A stretch of 64,000 bases of DNA, taken from Echinometra lucunter. Its lineage: Eukaryota; Echinodermata; Echinoidea; Camarodonta; Echinometridae. Both the position numbers and the translations under genes were made by a program. The notes beneath the pieces were generated by a model. That model did no database searches, was not told the DNA's origin, and saw nothing but the letters and a program-made list of their open reading frames with translations. The stretch covers positions 22,995,303 through 23,059,302 of the forward strand of contig CM057154.1 of assembly GCA_029962745.1 (NCBI GenBank), given 5' to 3'. Positions 24,491 through 36,998 of this stretch are shown here, piece after piece (the stretch's first letter is position 1; every line of letters starts with the position of its first letter).

Positions 24491-25196
24491 ATGCATCAGC
24501 TATGGTTTGGAGGGGATGGTTGCTGTGGTAACTGTCATTTTGTTTAAAAAATTGTTGGTTAATTTCTTGAGGTATATGTTCATGTAAATGCGTGTACTTG
24601 GCATGTTAATTCTGCTGTGTAAGAAAATGAAAGAGAATGCTGTACACATGTACATTTTTTGTGAGTTTGGAGCCAAGATAATTCAAGGAAGACATTATTT
24701 GTGTGAGATTTATGATGTTCCCTATAAGATTTTTTAAATCAAATCATATGATGGATAACAGGAGATCATTATTCAGAATCATGACGTATGAGAATATTTA
24801 GTGCTATTTTGGTGTATTCTACATCCTTTCCAGATCATGGCTGGTTTATTGCCCAAAAACTTAATTTCTGCTTCCTTTCAGGTACTTCAAATTCATGGTG
24901 CCTGGCATGCACACCAGGTGGTACAATATGAGAACATGTTCACAGATTTCATTCTAATTTCATGTCAGCTACCATAACCAGAGATATTTTACATATTATA
25001 TTATATGACATTTTACATTTGTGGAAGAATACTTTTTTTTCAATAATCACACCATCTTCTACAGAATACTGTGTTTGAGGCATTTGTTATTTTGAAGGTG
25101 AAGGAAATTTGCATACATCTGAGTGACATTGTTTTATGATTTTATTTCTTATGTTCTATTAGGTCTTCCAGCATCCCACAGTCACTGTCCCTGCAG

Positions 25197-25568
25197 CATC
25201 TGCTTCCATCCTAACCGAACCTGTGTCTACAGCTGCAAGCAGAACTTCAGCCCCTGTCCACTCTACAATGGCACAACCATCATCGAACAACCCATCGACC
25301 TGATGACGCTCGATGAGAAATATGCCACGCAGGCTCGCAAGGCCATCCGGAAGAGCGTCCATGGAGGCAAACCCTTCTTCCTCTATTACTCCTTCCAGCA
25401 TACCCATGATCCGCAGTACGCAGACTGGCGGAACACAGGAGCAACCGCTCGGGGTGATTATGGCGACGCCCTGGCTGCGATGGACTGGGAGATTGGGCAG
25501 GTCATGGAGGAATTGGACGAGCAGGATATTTGGAATGATACGTTCATCTTCTTCTCTGCAGATAATGG
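25197..25568 (+). CDS. Plus-strand sulfatase exon 3 equivalent, copy A (open)
   Basis: Acceptor ccctgcag, donor gtacgt. The exon starts C|ATC TGC TTC, the same phase as minus-gene exon 3. It is in frame over its full 372 bp and ends in SADNG, with QHTH and [15 protein letters not shown] visible. Confidence 0.87.
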
Positions 25569-28528
25569 GTACGTACGTATACATCACAGGTTTACTCATA
25601 ACTTGTATATTTTTAAGGTGATACTCATTGCACAGCATCTAGGTAAAGGTGAGGGATTTGCTAATAATATGATTTCCTTGGTTCACGTAGATGTTTTAAG
25701 ATGACACAACACTATATAAAAGATCTTAATACATTTGCATTTGTTGCAGCAAAGAAAACTAAGCTATTCTAACTTACCATACACTGTAGATATTCTTGGA
25801 TCAGTCTTTAGCTCCCATGGTTTGTAAGGGTCAAGAACAGGGTCCTGTTTTATTGTCGATGACAATTTAGAATAGTTGATAATTGATATAAGCTCCTAAT
25901 GGATGATAGAATTTGATTGACTGCTAGCTAGTTGGTGATGCAGTTGTTATTCCTAGCATGTTTTAGAAACAAGGCCCAGTTGATAGATGAATGATTAAGT
26001 GCTGTACAATAACTCTTCTCTTTGCACAGGCCAAGCCCTGTCGAAACGATGGGGAGGCAGCGTAGGACTCCTGAAGTGCGGCAAGGCTACCACCTATGAG
26101 GGTGGAGTAAGGGTGCCTGCCATAGCCCACTGGAGGGGGCGCATCAAGCCTGGCTACACCCTCGAGCTTCCAGCACCCTAGATGTGCTGCCGACCGTTGC
26201 TAAGATCACTGGGGCCAGGCTGCCCAATGCAATGCTGGATGGGGTGGATATGGCTCCGTTCCTTTTCAGTGGGGCAAGGTGAGAGGCATTTGACATTTTG
26301 TATAGCTTTTACTGTCCAGTAGAGTTAGCTGAAGAGTATCAAGGCCAACCAAACCCTGAATATATGAGGTGTATAGGTCCTTAAAGAGGCTCTGTCGTGG
26401 GTTTTTCATGGGGAGTTAATCATAGTTTCCTGACACCAGACTTTGTGGAAAAGCACTGGTAATACCTGTAATAGAGCTAAATTTCTGGAGCACAGCAAAA
26501 CAAGGTGTCCCACCATAAACATTCTTCGGCCTGCTTCAGGGCATTCTCGGGCCAGGGAAAGTGAGGCAATGACTTTGCCCATATGGGGCAAAGGGTGGAA
26601 TATACAAAGCATTACATAAGGTCTGTTGGTCATAAAACTCATAGTGGTGGACAACACCTGTTATTGGGTGAGCACCATGGTTTCAAATTCCCCATGAAAG
26701 CCAACGGACAGAGCCTCTTTAATAGAGACCCATGAGACTAAATGTATGAAATCAATATGTGCAGTTCTTGATTCATTAGGGGAGACTGAAATTTTATTTA
26801 GTTGTATGCTATTTATTAAAAAGTAGCTATATCTTGAGCTTCAGTTTCAAAGTGGACAGCAGATCATAGGAGCAGAGGTATGGAGGGGCATTGTTCTCAA
26901 GTAGAATTGAGCATGATTTGATTTTTGTACAATACATATTTTCCATAGACACCAGCCTGAGTTATCTCATCATCATTACATAGAATTTTTTTCAATATGA
27001 ATCCTAAAAGAAAAGTTTGGTCACAGCATTTCAGAAATATCTCTTGTTTAATATTTGTTTTCAATTGTTTTAATCTTGTAGAGTTTGAGAGAGACATTCT
27101 TCTATTACTCACCTGCAGCCAGTGAGAGACAGAGTTCCTTTGCAGTTCGTTACAAGCAATACAAAGCTCACTTCTACACCAAAGGTTCCACACTGTCAGG
27201 GATAGGACATCCAGACCCAGACTGCAGGAAGACGGCCAAGCGAACCAAGCACAACCCTCCTCTGCTCTTTGACCTTCACCGTGATCCAGCAGAGCAGTAC
27301 AACATTGCCAATGAGCCAGAGTACCAGGATATCATCAAGTTAATCACACGTATCAGGGAAGATTTTGATGGCCAGGGATGGAGTGGGCCCATCTGAGATG
27401 CATAACCATCATACGATGAGTACATGCCCTGCTGCAATCCTGGATTTGAGCCGCGTCCATACTGCTGTCACTGTACCACTGACAAGCTCAATTGCCTACA
27501 CCCTTGGGAGCTCTACACTGACATGTGGCAAGAGAACAACAGGGAAGGGAGATGAAGAGGAAGGAGAGGAAGGAGATGTACAAAAGAGAGCGTGGAGGGC
27601 AGGTCGGAGGCAGTTGGGCTTTTCAAAGGACCATAAGAGGGGTAGGACAACAGTCAAGACGTCTTTTTAGATGTTGATCTTGATAGAGGTGGTGGAAGAG
27701 ATAGAATAAGAGATGGTAACAGAGACAAACAAGAGGAATCTTTGATGATCCACACTTGCGAGAGACACCGACAGAGATCGGGTTAGGGATAAATCACAAA
27801 GAGGTTGGGAAAAGAGCCAGAGGGTACTAGGGAAAGAATAAAAGTTAGTCCAAGAGGTAGAGTACGGATCATTACAGAGGAAGATCCTCCTAGAGGTGAG
27901 AGGGAACGAGGTCGAGATAGGCCCAGAGAGGTGGAGGTACTTTTGGAGAGAATCCAAGGGATAGGCGGAGAGATGGTTCGCGAAAGGAGGCCAGGTTGAA
28001 CAGTCGGGGTTCTAACCCCGATGAGCAAGGGATATCTTTGGAAGAAACTGCTGGCAGTGGCAACAACTTCCATTTATCTCAATCCAACGTTACATACCAC
28101 CAGTGAAACACCCATTGACTACCTACAGGATCATAGGATTGAGTCAGGAGTGGGATATGGTGGTGGTGGCAGCGGCTTTGATCAAGTCAGAGACAACGAT
28201 GGGGGCACAGTGGTAGCCAACATTAACAACTACTTTGGAGGCTTCTTTGCCTGGGACAGCTCTAATGAACAGATAGATGAGAGTAGCATGGGAGGCATGG
28301 CCATCCTCTTGCTGACACTCAGGTGCAGCAGATGGGAAGCACCTTTGAGGAAGTGTTTGAGACCACAACGGATTGCCCCACTGGCATTGGATGTAGTTGT
28401 CAAGAGCGCAGGAGAAACAATAGAGACCGAAGAACATAGACCGGAGGTTGGAGAGACAGAACAAGAAAGTAATGCGTAAAATTAGATTTGGCGTGGATAG
28501 GGACGATGATCAAACATTTGACTTTTGA
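25197..28528 (+). CDS. ARSA-like paralogue with long C-terminal tail, copy A (partial)
   Basis: Three exons (25197-25568, 26030-26278, 27082-28528) match ARSA-like exons 3, 4 and 5+6. They encode [33 protein letters not shown] and [20 protein letters not shown], so His, Asp/Asn and Lys active-site positions in this part are kept. Exons for the signal peptide, CxPSR and GKWHLG were not found upstream. An extra C in exon 4 (gccaagccctg), a lost G (gagcttcc), a lost base pair near the exon 4 end and an indel after EDFDG break the frame. Copy B has the intact version at each of these points. The frame then runs through [15 protein letters not shown] into a charged tail ending DDDQTFDF at TGA 28526-28528. 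Probably the same gene as copy B, read from another haplotype or contig. Confidence 0.8.
26030..26278 (+). CDS. Plus-strand sulfatase exon 4 equivalent, copy A (frameshifted)
   Basis: Acceptor ttgcacag. It contains [22 protein letters not shown] but has at least three one-base differences from copy B that break the frame: an extra C near the start, a missing G in the codons for ELSSTL, and a change in the terminal GGK. Confidence 0.82.
27082..28528 (+). CDS. Plus-strand sulfatase last exon, copy A (frameshifted)
   Basis: Acceptor tcttgtag. It starts [20 protein letters not shown], equivalent to minus-gene exon 5, and continues without an intron through the exon 6 motif [15 protein letters not shown] into an Arg/Asp/Glu/Gly-rich tail. 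The frame first breaks at about 27,370 (gatggccaggga against gatggcagga in copy B). Later frames open in pieces, including [20 protein letters not shown] and [15 protein letters not shown]. Confidence 0.75.
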
Positions 28529-29149
28529 TGGAAGCAAGACATTCTTCTACTACTTTATGATACAGATGCCTTAGCTATAACAGACATAGAGTATGGAAAA
28601 TGGTGCAGATTAGCACATTTTAAAATTCCATTTTAGACTCCTGTACTATTGAGTGCATGTTGTTGAAGTGCGGTGTGGGACGCCAGAAATTCTTACATGA
28701 GATTATGTTGAGGTGTGAATGTGGATCAGTTGTGTGATGAGAGAGAGAGAGAGAGAGAGATAAAGAGAGAGTAGGAAGAAAGAGAGAGGTGGATGGAACC
28801 GAAAATAAAGAAAAGAATTCAATGTGTAGTACTGTCAACTGTTTTGATTCAGGACAAGGTAAGAAAGAGATTGAGAGGGGGGTTTAACCCAACAGTTGTA
28901 GTAGCATCATCATTGAGTGTCTGTGGTTCGTACAACGTCCAGGGATCAGTGCCATTTTTTGCCTAAAATTGTCTACGAGGCTTCACCGAGCAGGGTATAT
29001 ATCATAACAGTATGCAGGGATATTTAGCAGGGTTTGTGACCATACAGTATATCAAATACTCACTTTCTACTATGCACTTACCAATATTGGTTGGAATTTC
29101 ACAAAGAAGGTTATCTAAATGATGGTTTTAAACCATCTCAGCCCATAAT

Positions 29150-29365
29150 AGAGGTTTTGTTGCTCAGTGGATAAGTCCGGATTTTGAACCACAAGGTCTG
29201 GGGTTCGAATCCCTGCTGCGGCACTAATGTCCTTTGGAAAGATATGAATCACATTTGCACATCTTTTCGGATGGTGACGTTAAAGGTCGGTCCCAGACGT
29301 AAATCAATCATATTTGATTGATGCATGTCTTGTAAAACCCAGTTCAACAACAACAAAACATAATC
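29150..29365 (+). mobile_element. tRNA-derived SINE (copy A)
   Basis: The head TTGCTCAGTGGATAAGTC resembles a tRNA A box. A perfect B box GGTTCGAATCC lies at 29202-29212. The body CTTTGGAAAG...TTCGGATGGTGACGTTAAAGGTCGGTCCC is followed by an AAC-rich tail. The B box sits too far into a diverged head for a functional tRNA fold. Confidence 0.75.
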
Positions 29366-30487
29366 ATAACCTCCTGGTCAATAAACAGCAATGTACCAGG
29401 GAAAAATTATTTTTTTTTCCAGGGCTACTCTTTGAGCCCACCCCCCCAAATTTCCTACATTGTATTACAGTTACTTGGACCCTATTGAGAATTTCAGGGG
29501 CTCTTTTTTTTTAGTTTTCCAGGGCTCTTTTTGGCGTTTCGGGGTCAAAATTCGCCCCTAGCCCCCGTGTATTTTTTCCCTGCAATGTACACTTAGTTTA
29601 GTCCAAGATTAAGTCTAAACTGTTATTTTAACCATGATTCAGGTTCAAACCTCCTTTTGAATTTAGGCCATTTAGGGTCATAAAAGGCTGCCAGCCTGGT
29701 TCACAGGCTGAATATGAATTTTCTTGGCACATTGTTTGCCTCATAAATTGTATCTGTAATAAATTGACAGTAAACTTTGGCCCTTTCCAACTGATCATTT
29801 TGTGCCTTGATCGTTGTTGTGAGTTTATGCAAGTGTGTGTGATAATTTTTTGAATAATCTAACCTTTTTTATTCCAAATTAATTGGGGGGAATGAAAGTC
29901 TTGTTATATTTGCACATTTCCTATTGCTGCTGTAGCATTGCTGTAAATTAAGCATTTGTTTAAATTGTGGAGATTTGTATTCGTGTACAGCATATTTCAC
30001 TATGATTTTGAGTACTCGTACAGCATGTCAAGTTGTCGAAACTTGAAACTTTGAAAGTAATTTTGCTCATGTCAAAGAGAATCTTTTGTTAAGAGTAATT
30101 GCTGATGCTTTTGATCGGAAGGCATATTTGTCTTTTTAGAAGTAAATGTATTTAAGCTGCCATGATGAATGCAGAGATATAGATTATTTGATATGTGAAC
30201 ACATGCAAGAGCATTTTACATTGTTTTCTTTGATGGACTTTGGTCAGTATTTTTACATCTTAAGGCTTGTCCAATAAACTGCTAACAAAAAAAATGCAAT
30301 GATTTTTTAGTAGGTGTAAATAAATGAAAGGTAAGATGTTATGAGTGACACTACAAAGGTGTTATATGCATTCTCACTTACCTTTGTGTAATCAGATCTG
30401 GGCAAATACATGCAGTATCCTTGCATAAAACTCTGCTTGTTTTAAAGCAGTTTACTACTGCATATGTGGACAAGCCTTTCAACAGTA

Positions 30488-30813
30488 AAGGCTTGTTCAG
30501 ATATTACATGCCAACCCCCCCCCCCCCCCCACCCCCATCCCACGGTTTTTTATGTAGTAAGTGAGTGATATATGAGGCAGAAAAAAAAATGCCGAGGCCA
30601 GAGGCATATCTTTGCTTCCAGGTGGCAAAAAGCTGTGGACCAATGAAATTCTTCAAAAACTTAGCACAAATATGATGTCATGAGTTTGTTTGCACAGCCT
30701 TTGACAAAAATCTTTATTTGAGCGTTGACGTGTCATTGTGTGTTCATTAACATATCTGAAACACACTAAAAAAAACCATGGGGGGTTTGTCACGCCATAT
30801 CTGAACAAGCCTT
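30488..30813. mobile_element. MITE, AAGGCTTGTTCAGATAT family (copy A)
   Basis: Perfect termini AAGGCTTGTTCAGATAT and ATATCTGAACAAGCCTT. An interior poly-C run sits near the left end. Confidence 0.88.
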
Positions 30814-30939
30814 AATTGTGTGAGTGCACGTTTTTTTCCGGACAGTTCAAATTGCCGTAAAAATCATAGTGCACTTTGCGCTGTTTTTTTTTCTTTTCTC
30901 AGTGAAAAAAATGTATAAAGTAAGATTTCTAGATTTTTT

Positions 30940-31228
30940 TATTGTTATTGGTATATGAGGTGGCAAAAAAAAAAATCAAGCCACGGCACAAAATCTACTT
31001 TTTCTCTCCTGGCAGCAAAAAGGTGTGAACCAATCAAGTTCTCATAAAGTTAGTGCGAAAATATGATGTCACAGGTTTGCACATGTGTTGGCAAAACTCT
31101 CTTTTATTTGAGCTTGAACTATTATTGAAGTGTTAATGCACATTTCATTATCATAAGTGGTGCTGTTAAAAAAAAAAAAAAGGGGGGTTTTCCCTGGGGG
31201 TTTGCCGTTGTATATCTGAATGAGCCCC
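30940..31228. mobile_element. Related MITE, left end unclear (copy A)
   Basis: Shares GGTATATGAGGTGGCAAAAA and GTGAACCAATCAAGTTCT with the neighbouring copy and ends GTATATCTGAATGAGCCC. Its duplicate is at about 38,770-39,055. Confidence 0.6.
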
Positions 31229-31598
31229 GAGATATCTTATTTTTGTTCAGGTTGTAAAATTTTGATGCCAGTCTTTTGCCATTGGTATCAAGAAAGTTAA
31301 TCCAAATTAGTTACTGCCTTCAAATTCAATATATCTTCAGTAATTGTAAAAGAATTAAGCGACTTGATAGAGCTCATGGTGCTCAAGGCTGTAAGGGTAT
31401 GTCAATATATTTATAATGAGAATTTGAGAATTTAATTTGGATGCTTATTTAGACCACCGCTTTTAATAGCTATTTTCGAAACTGACAGATATAATTCTCC
31501 TATATATTTTTAATGTTATTTTTTGTGTCAAAGAAAGATGACAGCTCCAGAATCATGACAGGTGCTTTTCAGGAAAAGGGTAAATTTGTAACTCATTT

Positions 31599-32098
31599 NN
31601 NNNNNNNNNNNNNNNNNNNNNNNNNNNNNNNNNNNNNNNNNNNNNNNNNNNNNNNNNNNNNNNNNNNNNNNNNNNNNNNNNNNNNNNNNNNNNNNNNNNN
31701 NNNNNNNNNNNNNNNNNNNNNNNNNNNNNNNNNNNNNNNNNNNNNNNNNNNNNNNNNNNNNNNNNNNNNNNNNNNNNNNNNNNNNNNNNNNNNNNNNNNN
31801 NNNNNNNNNNNNNNNNNNNNNNNNNNNNNNNNNNNNNNNNNNNNNNNNNNNNNNNNNNNNNNNNNNNNNNNNNNNNNNNNNNNNNNNNNNNNNNNNNNNN
31901 NNNNNNNNNNNNNNNNNNNNNNNNNNNNNNNNNNNNNNNNNNNNNNNNNNNNNNNNNNNNNNNNNNNNNNNNNNNNNNNNNNNNNNNNNNNNNNNNNNNN
32001 NNNNNNNNNNNNNNNNNNNNNNNNNNNNNNNNNNNNNNNNNNNNNNNNNNNNNNNNNNNNNNNNNNNNNNNNNNNNNNNNNNNNNNNNNNNNNNNNNN
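31599..32098. other. Assembly gap, exactly 500 N
   Basis: A round 500 N suggests a placeholder rather than a measured size. Open frames predicted across it are meaningless. Confidence 0.99.
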
Positions 32099-33047
32099 TT
32101 TTTGGCATATCAGCGAGAGGTTCATTTAATGAACAAGTGATATGGATGTTGATCATTACAAAATTTTATGAAAATCATGAGTCATGCAGCATACACTGTC
32201 CAACATGATTTGGCCAACCTCTTAGAAAATGTTTTGCCAACATCTAATATGCATCAGCTGTGATATGGATGTTGATCATTGCAGAATTTTATGAAATCAT
32301 GAGTCATGTAGCATACACTGTCCAACATGATTTGGCCAACCTCTTAGAAAATGTTTTGCCAACATCTAATATGCATCAGCTATGGTTTGGAGGGGATGGT
32401 TGCTGTGGCAACTGTCATTTTGTTTTAAAATTTGTTGGTTAATTTCTTGAGGTATATGTTCATGTAAATGCATGTACTTGGCATGTTAATTCTGCTGTGT
32501 AAGAAAATGAAAGAGAATGCTGTACACATGTACATTTTTTGTGAGTTTGGAGCCAAGATAATTCAAGGAAGACATTATTTGCGTGAGATTTTGATGTTCC
32601 CTATAAAATTTTCATTAATCATATGATGGATAACAGGAGATCATTATTCAGAATCATGACATATGAGAATATTAAGTGCTATTTTGGTGTATTCTACATC
32701 CTTTCCAGATCATGGCTGGTTTATTGCCCCAAAACTTAATTCTGCTTCCTTTCAGTTTCCTCACTTCAATTTATGGTGCCTGGCATGCACACCAGGTGGT
32801 ACAATATGAGAACATGTTCATGTCAGCTACCATAACTAGATATTTTACATATTATATTATATGACATTTGACATTTGTGGAAGATTACTTTTTTTCAGTA
32901 ATCACACCATCTTCTACAGAATACTGTGTTTGAGGCATTTGTTATTTTGAAGGTGAAAAATTTGCATACATCTGAGTGACATTGTTTTGATTTTATTTCT
33001 TATGTTCTATTAGGTCTTCCAGCATCCCACAGTCACTGTCCCTGCAG

Positions 33048-33418
33048 CATCTGCTTCCATCCTAACCGAACCTGTGTCTACAGCTGCAAGCAGAACTTCA
33101 GCCCCTGTCCACTCTACAATGGCACAACCATCATCGAACAACCCATCGACCTGATGACGCTCGATGAGAAATATGCCACGCAGGCTCGCAAGGCCATCCG
33201 GAAGAGCGTCCGTGGAGGCAAACCCTTCTTCCTCTATTACTCCTTCCAGCATACCCATGATCCGCAGTACGCAGACTGGCGGAACACGGGAGCAACCGCT
33301 CGGGTGATTATGGCGACGCCCTGGCTGCGATGGACTGGGAGATTGGGCAGGTCATGGAGGAATTGGACGAGCAGGATATTTGGAATGATACATTCATCTT
33401 CTTCTCTGCAGATAATGG
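33048..33418 (+). CDS. Plus-strand sulfatase exon 3 equivalent, copy B (one-base deletion)
   Basis: 371 bp against 372 in copy A. The missing G falls in a run of four at about 33,303. Splice sites are identical to copy A. Confidence 0.85.
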
Positions 33419-36373
33419 GTACGTACGTATACATCACAGGTTTACTCATAACTTGTATATTTTGAGGTGATACTCATTGCACAGCATCTAGGTAAAGGTG
33501 AGGGATTTGCTAATAAATGATTTCCTTGGTTCATGTAGATGTTTTAAGATGACACAACACTATATAAAAGATCTTAATACATTTGCATTTGTTGCAGCAA
33601 AGAAAAACTAAGCTATTCTAACTTACCGTACACTGTAGATATTCTGGATCAGTCTTTAGCTCCCATGGTTTGTAAGGGTCAAGAACAGGGTCCTGTTTTA
33701 TTGTCGATGACAATTTAGAATACTTGATAATGATATAAGCTCCTTAGATGATAGAATTTGATTCACTGCTAGCTAGTTGGTGATGCAGTTGTTATTCCTA
33801 GCATGTTTTAGAAACAAGACCCAGTTGATAGATGAATGATTAAGTGCTGTACAATAACTCTTCTCTTTGCACAGGCCAAGCCTGTCGAAACGATGGGGAG
33901 GCAGCGTAGGACTCCTGAAGTGCGGCAAGGCTACCACCTATGAGGGTGGGGTAAGGGTGCCTGCCATAGCCCACTGGAGGGGGCGCATCAAGCCTGGCTA
34001 CACCCTCGAGCTGTCCAGCACCCTAGATGTGCTGCCGACCGTTGCTAAGATCACTGGGGCCAGGCTGCCCAGTGCAATGCTGGATGGGGTGGATATGGCT
34101 CCGTTCCTTTTCAGTGGTGGCAAGGTGAGAGGCATTTGACATTTTGTATAGCTTTTACTGTCCAGTAGAGTTAGCTGAAGAGTATCAAGGCCAAACCAAA
34201 CCCTGAATATATGAGGTGTATAGGTCCTTTAAGAGGCTCTGTCGTGGGTTTTCATGGGGAGTTAATCATAGTTTGCTGACACCAGACTTTGTGAAAAGCA
34301 CTGGTAATGCCTGTAATAGAGCTAAATTTCTGGAGCACAGGAAAACAAGGTGTCCCACCATAAACATTCTTCGGCCTGCTTCGGGCATTCTCGGGCCAGG
34401 GAAAGTGAGACAATGACTTTGCCATATGGGGCAAAGGGTGGAATATACAAAGCATTACATAAGGTCTGTTGGTCATAAAACTCATAGTGGTGGACAACAC
34501 CTGTAATTGGGTAAGCACCCATGGTTTCAAATTCCCCATGAAAGCCAACGACAGAGCCTCTTTAATAGAGACCCATGAGACTAAAATGTATGAAATCAAT
34601 ATGTGCAGTTCTTGATTTATTAGGGGAGACTGAAATTTTATTTAGTTGTATGCTATTTAGTAAAAAGTAGCTATATCTTGAGCTTCACTTTCAAAGTGGA
34701 CAGTAGATCATAGGAGCAGAGGTATGGAGGGCCATTGTTCTCAAGTATAATTGAGCATGATTTGATTTTTGTACAATACATATTTTGCATAGACACCAGC
34801 TTGAGTTATCTCATCATCATTACATAGAATTTTTAAAAATATGAATCTTAAAAGAAAAGTTTGGTCACAGCATTTCAGAAATATCTCTTGTTTAATATTT
34901 GTTTTCAATTGTTTTAATCTTGTAGAGTTTGAGGGAGACATTCTTCTATTACTCACCAGCAGCCAGTGAGAGACAGAGTTCCTTTGCAGTTCGTTACAAG
35001 CAATACAAAGCTCACTTCTACACCAAAGGTTCCACACTGTCAGGGATAGGACATCCAGACCCAGACTGCAGGAAGACGGCCAAGCGAACCAAGCACAACC
35101 CTCCTCTGCTCTTTGACCTTCACCGTGATCCAGCAGAGCAGTACAACATTGCCAATGAGCCAGAGTACCAGGATATCATCAAGTTAATCACACGTATCAG
35201 GGAAGATTTTGATGGCAGGATGGAGTGGGCCCCGTCTGAGATGCATAAACCATCATACGATGAGTACATGCCCTGCTGCAATCCTGGATGTGAGCCGCGT
35301 CCATACTGCTGTCACTGTACCCTGACAAGCTCAATTGCCTACAACCCTTGGGAGCTCTACACTGACATGTGGCAAGAGAACAACAGGGAAGGGAAGATGA
35401 AAAGGAAGGAGAGGAAGGAGATGTATAAAAGAGAGCGTGAGGGCAGTCGGAGGCAGTTGGGCTTTTCAAAGGACCATAAGAGGGGTAGGGACAACAGTCA
35501 AGACGTCTTTTTAGATGTTGATCTTGATAGAGGGTGGTGGAAGGGATAGAATAAGAGATGGTAACAGAGACAAAACAGAGGAATCTTTGATGATCCAACA
35601 CTTGCGAGAGACACGACAGAGATCGGGTTAGGGATAAATCACAAAGAGGTTGGGGAAAGAGCCAGAGGGTACTAGGGAAAGAATAAAAGTTAGTCCAAGA
35701 GTGTAGAGTACGGATCATTACAGAGGAAGATCCTCCTAAGAGGTGAGAGGGAACTAGGTCGAGATAGGCCAGAGAAGGTGGAGGTACTTTTGGAGAGAAT
35801 CCAAGGGATAGGGCGGAGAGATGGGTCGCGAAAGGAGGCCAGGTTGAACAGTCGGGTTCTACCACCGATGATGCAAGGATAGTCTTTGGAGAAACTGCTG
35901 GCAGTGGCAACAACTTCCATTATCTCAGTCAACGTTACATACCACCAGTGAAACACCCATTGACTACCTACAGGATCATAGGATTAGTCAGGAGTGGGAT
36001 ATGGTGGTGGTGGCAGCGGCTTTGATCAAGTCAGAGACAAACGATGGGGGCACAGTGTAGCCAAACATTAACAACTACTTTGGAGCTTCTTTGCCTGGGA
36101 CAGCTCTAATGAGCAGATAGATGAGAGTAGCATGGGAGGCATGGCCAATCCTCCGTGCGACACTCAGGTGCAGCAAATGGGAAGCACCTTTGAGGAAGTG
36201 TTTGAGACCACAACGGATCCCCACTGGCATTGGATTAGTTGTCAAAGAGCGCAGGAGAAACAATAGAGACCAGAAGAACATAGACCGGAGGTTGGAGAGA
36301 CAGAACAAGAAAGTAATGCTTAAAATTAGATTTGGTGTGGAATAGGGACGATGATCAAACATTTGACTTTTGA
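33048..36373 (+). CDS. ARSA-like paralogue with long C-terminal tail, copy B (partial)
   Basis: Second rendering of the same exons (33048-33418, 33875-34124, 34926-36373) in the segment right of the N gap. Exon 4 (83 codons plus one base) and the first 206 codons of the last exon are intact here. Exon 3 has lost a G (cgctcgggtgatt against cgctcggggtgatt), shifting the frame after NTGATAR. In the tail an extra G at about 35,532 ends the frame early. Taking the majority reading at each disagreement between copies A and B leaves an open frame to TGA 36371-36373. The 5' exons cannot be in this segment: it begins about 0.95 kb before exon 3, at the gap. See copy A for domain detail. Confidence 0.8.
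33875..34124 (+). CDS. Plus-strand sulfatase exon 4 equivalent, copy B (open)
   Basis: In frame throughout. It starts G|CCA AGC after DNG, runs through [33 protein letters not shown] and LFSGGK, and ends on a codon boundary at donor gtgaga. Confidence 0.88.
34926..36373 (+). CDS. Plus-strand sulfatase last exon, copy B
   Basis: Open from [11 protein letters not shown] through [15 protein letters not shown] (about 35,270-35,318) to the basic stretch [16 protein letters not shown] and on to LDVDLDRG at about 35,531, where an extra G gives a stop. Downstream, the two-copy consensus stays open for about 280 more codons. It includes [38 protein letters not shown] and a final basic-then-acidic end. 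Confidence 0.78.
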
Positions 36374-36573
36374 TGGAAGCAGACATTCTTCTACTACTTT
36401 ATGATACGGGATGCCTTAGCTATAACAGACATAGAGTATGGAAAATGGTGCAGATTAGCACATTTTAAATGCCATTTTAGACTCCTGTTACTATTGAGTG
36501 CATGTTGTTGAAGTGCGGTGTGGACACCAGAAATTCTTACATGAGATTATGTTGAGTGTGTGAATGTGATCAG

Positions 36574-36604
<31 letters not shown>

Positions 36605-36998
36605 TAGAGATAAAGAGAGAGTAAGAAAGAGAGAGGTGGATGGATAAGAAAAATAAAGAAAAGAATTCAATGTGTAGTACTGTCAACTGGTTTTGATTTC
36701 AGTGACAAGGTAAAGAAAGATGATTGAGAGGGGGGGTTTAACCACAAGTGTAGCATCATCATTGAGTGTCTGTGGTCTGTACAACGTCAGGAATTCAGTG
36801 CCATTTTTTGCCTAAAATTGTCTTTACGAGGCTTCACCGAGCAGGGTATATATCATAACAGTATGCAGGGATATTTAGCAGGGTTTGTGACCATACAGTT
36901 ATCAAATACTCACTTTTACTATGCACTTACCAATATTGGTTGGAATTTCACAAAGAAGGTTATCTAAATGATGGTTTAAACCATCTCAGCCATAATAG

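Larger units (their letters stand above)
24214..31598 (+). repeat. 7.4-kb duplicated segment, copy A (left of gap)
   Basis: Collinear with 32099-39408 over its whole length, including the sulfatase exons, a SINE, MITEs and poly-C runs. Differences are scattered substitutions, one-base indels in runs and a few indels of about 20 bp (for example near 24,945). It ends exactly at the first N. Confidence 0.95.

Noticed and set aside
25159..25638. 159-codon minus-strand frame opposite sulfatase exon 3
   Set aside because: Antisense shadow of a conserved coding exon, runs past its splice sites.
29156..29222. Possible tRNA gene (A and B boxes)
   Set aside because: No clean cloverleaf acceptor stem; the sequence continues into a SINE body and A-rich tail.
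31513..32208. Long open frames spanning the N gap
   Set aside because: Translated N only; no sequence content.
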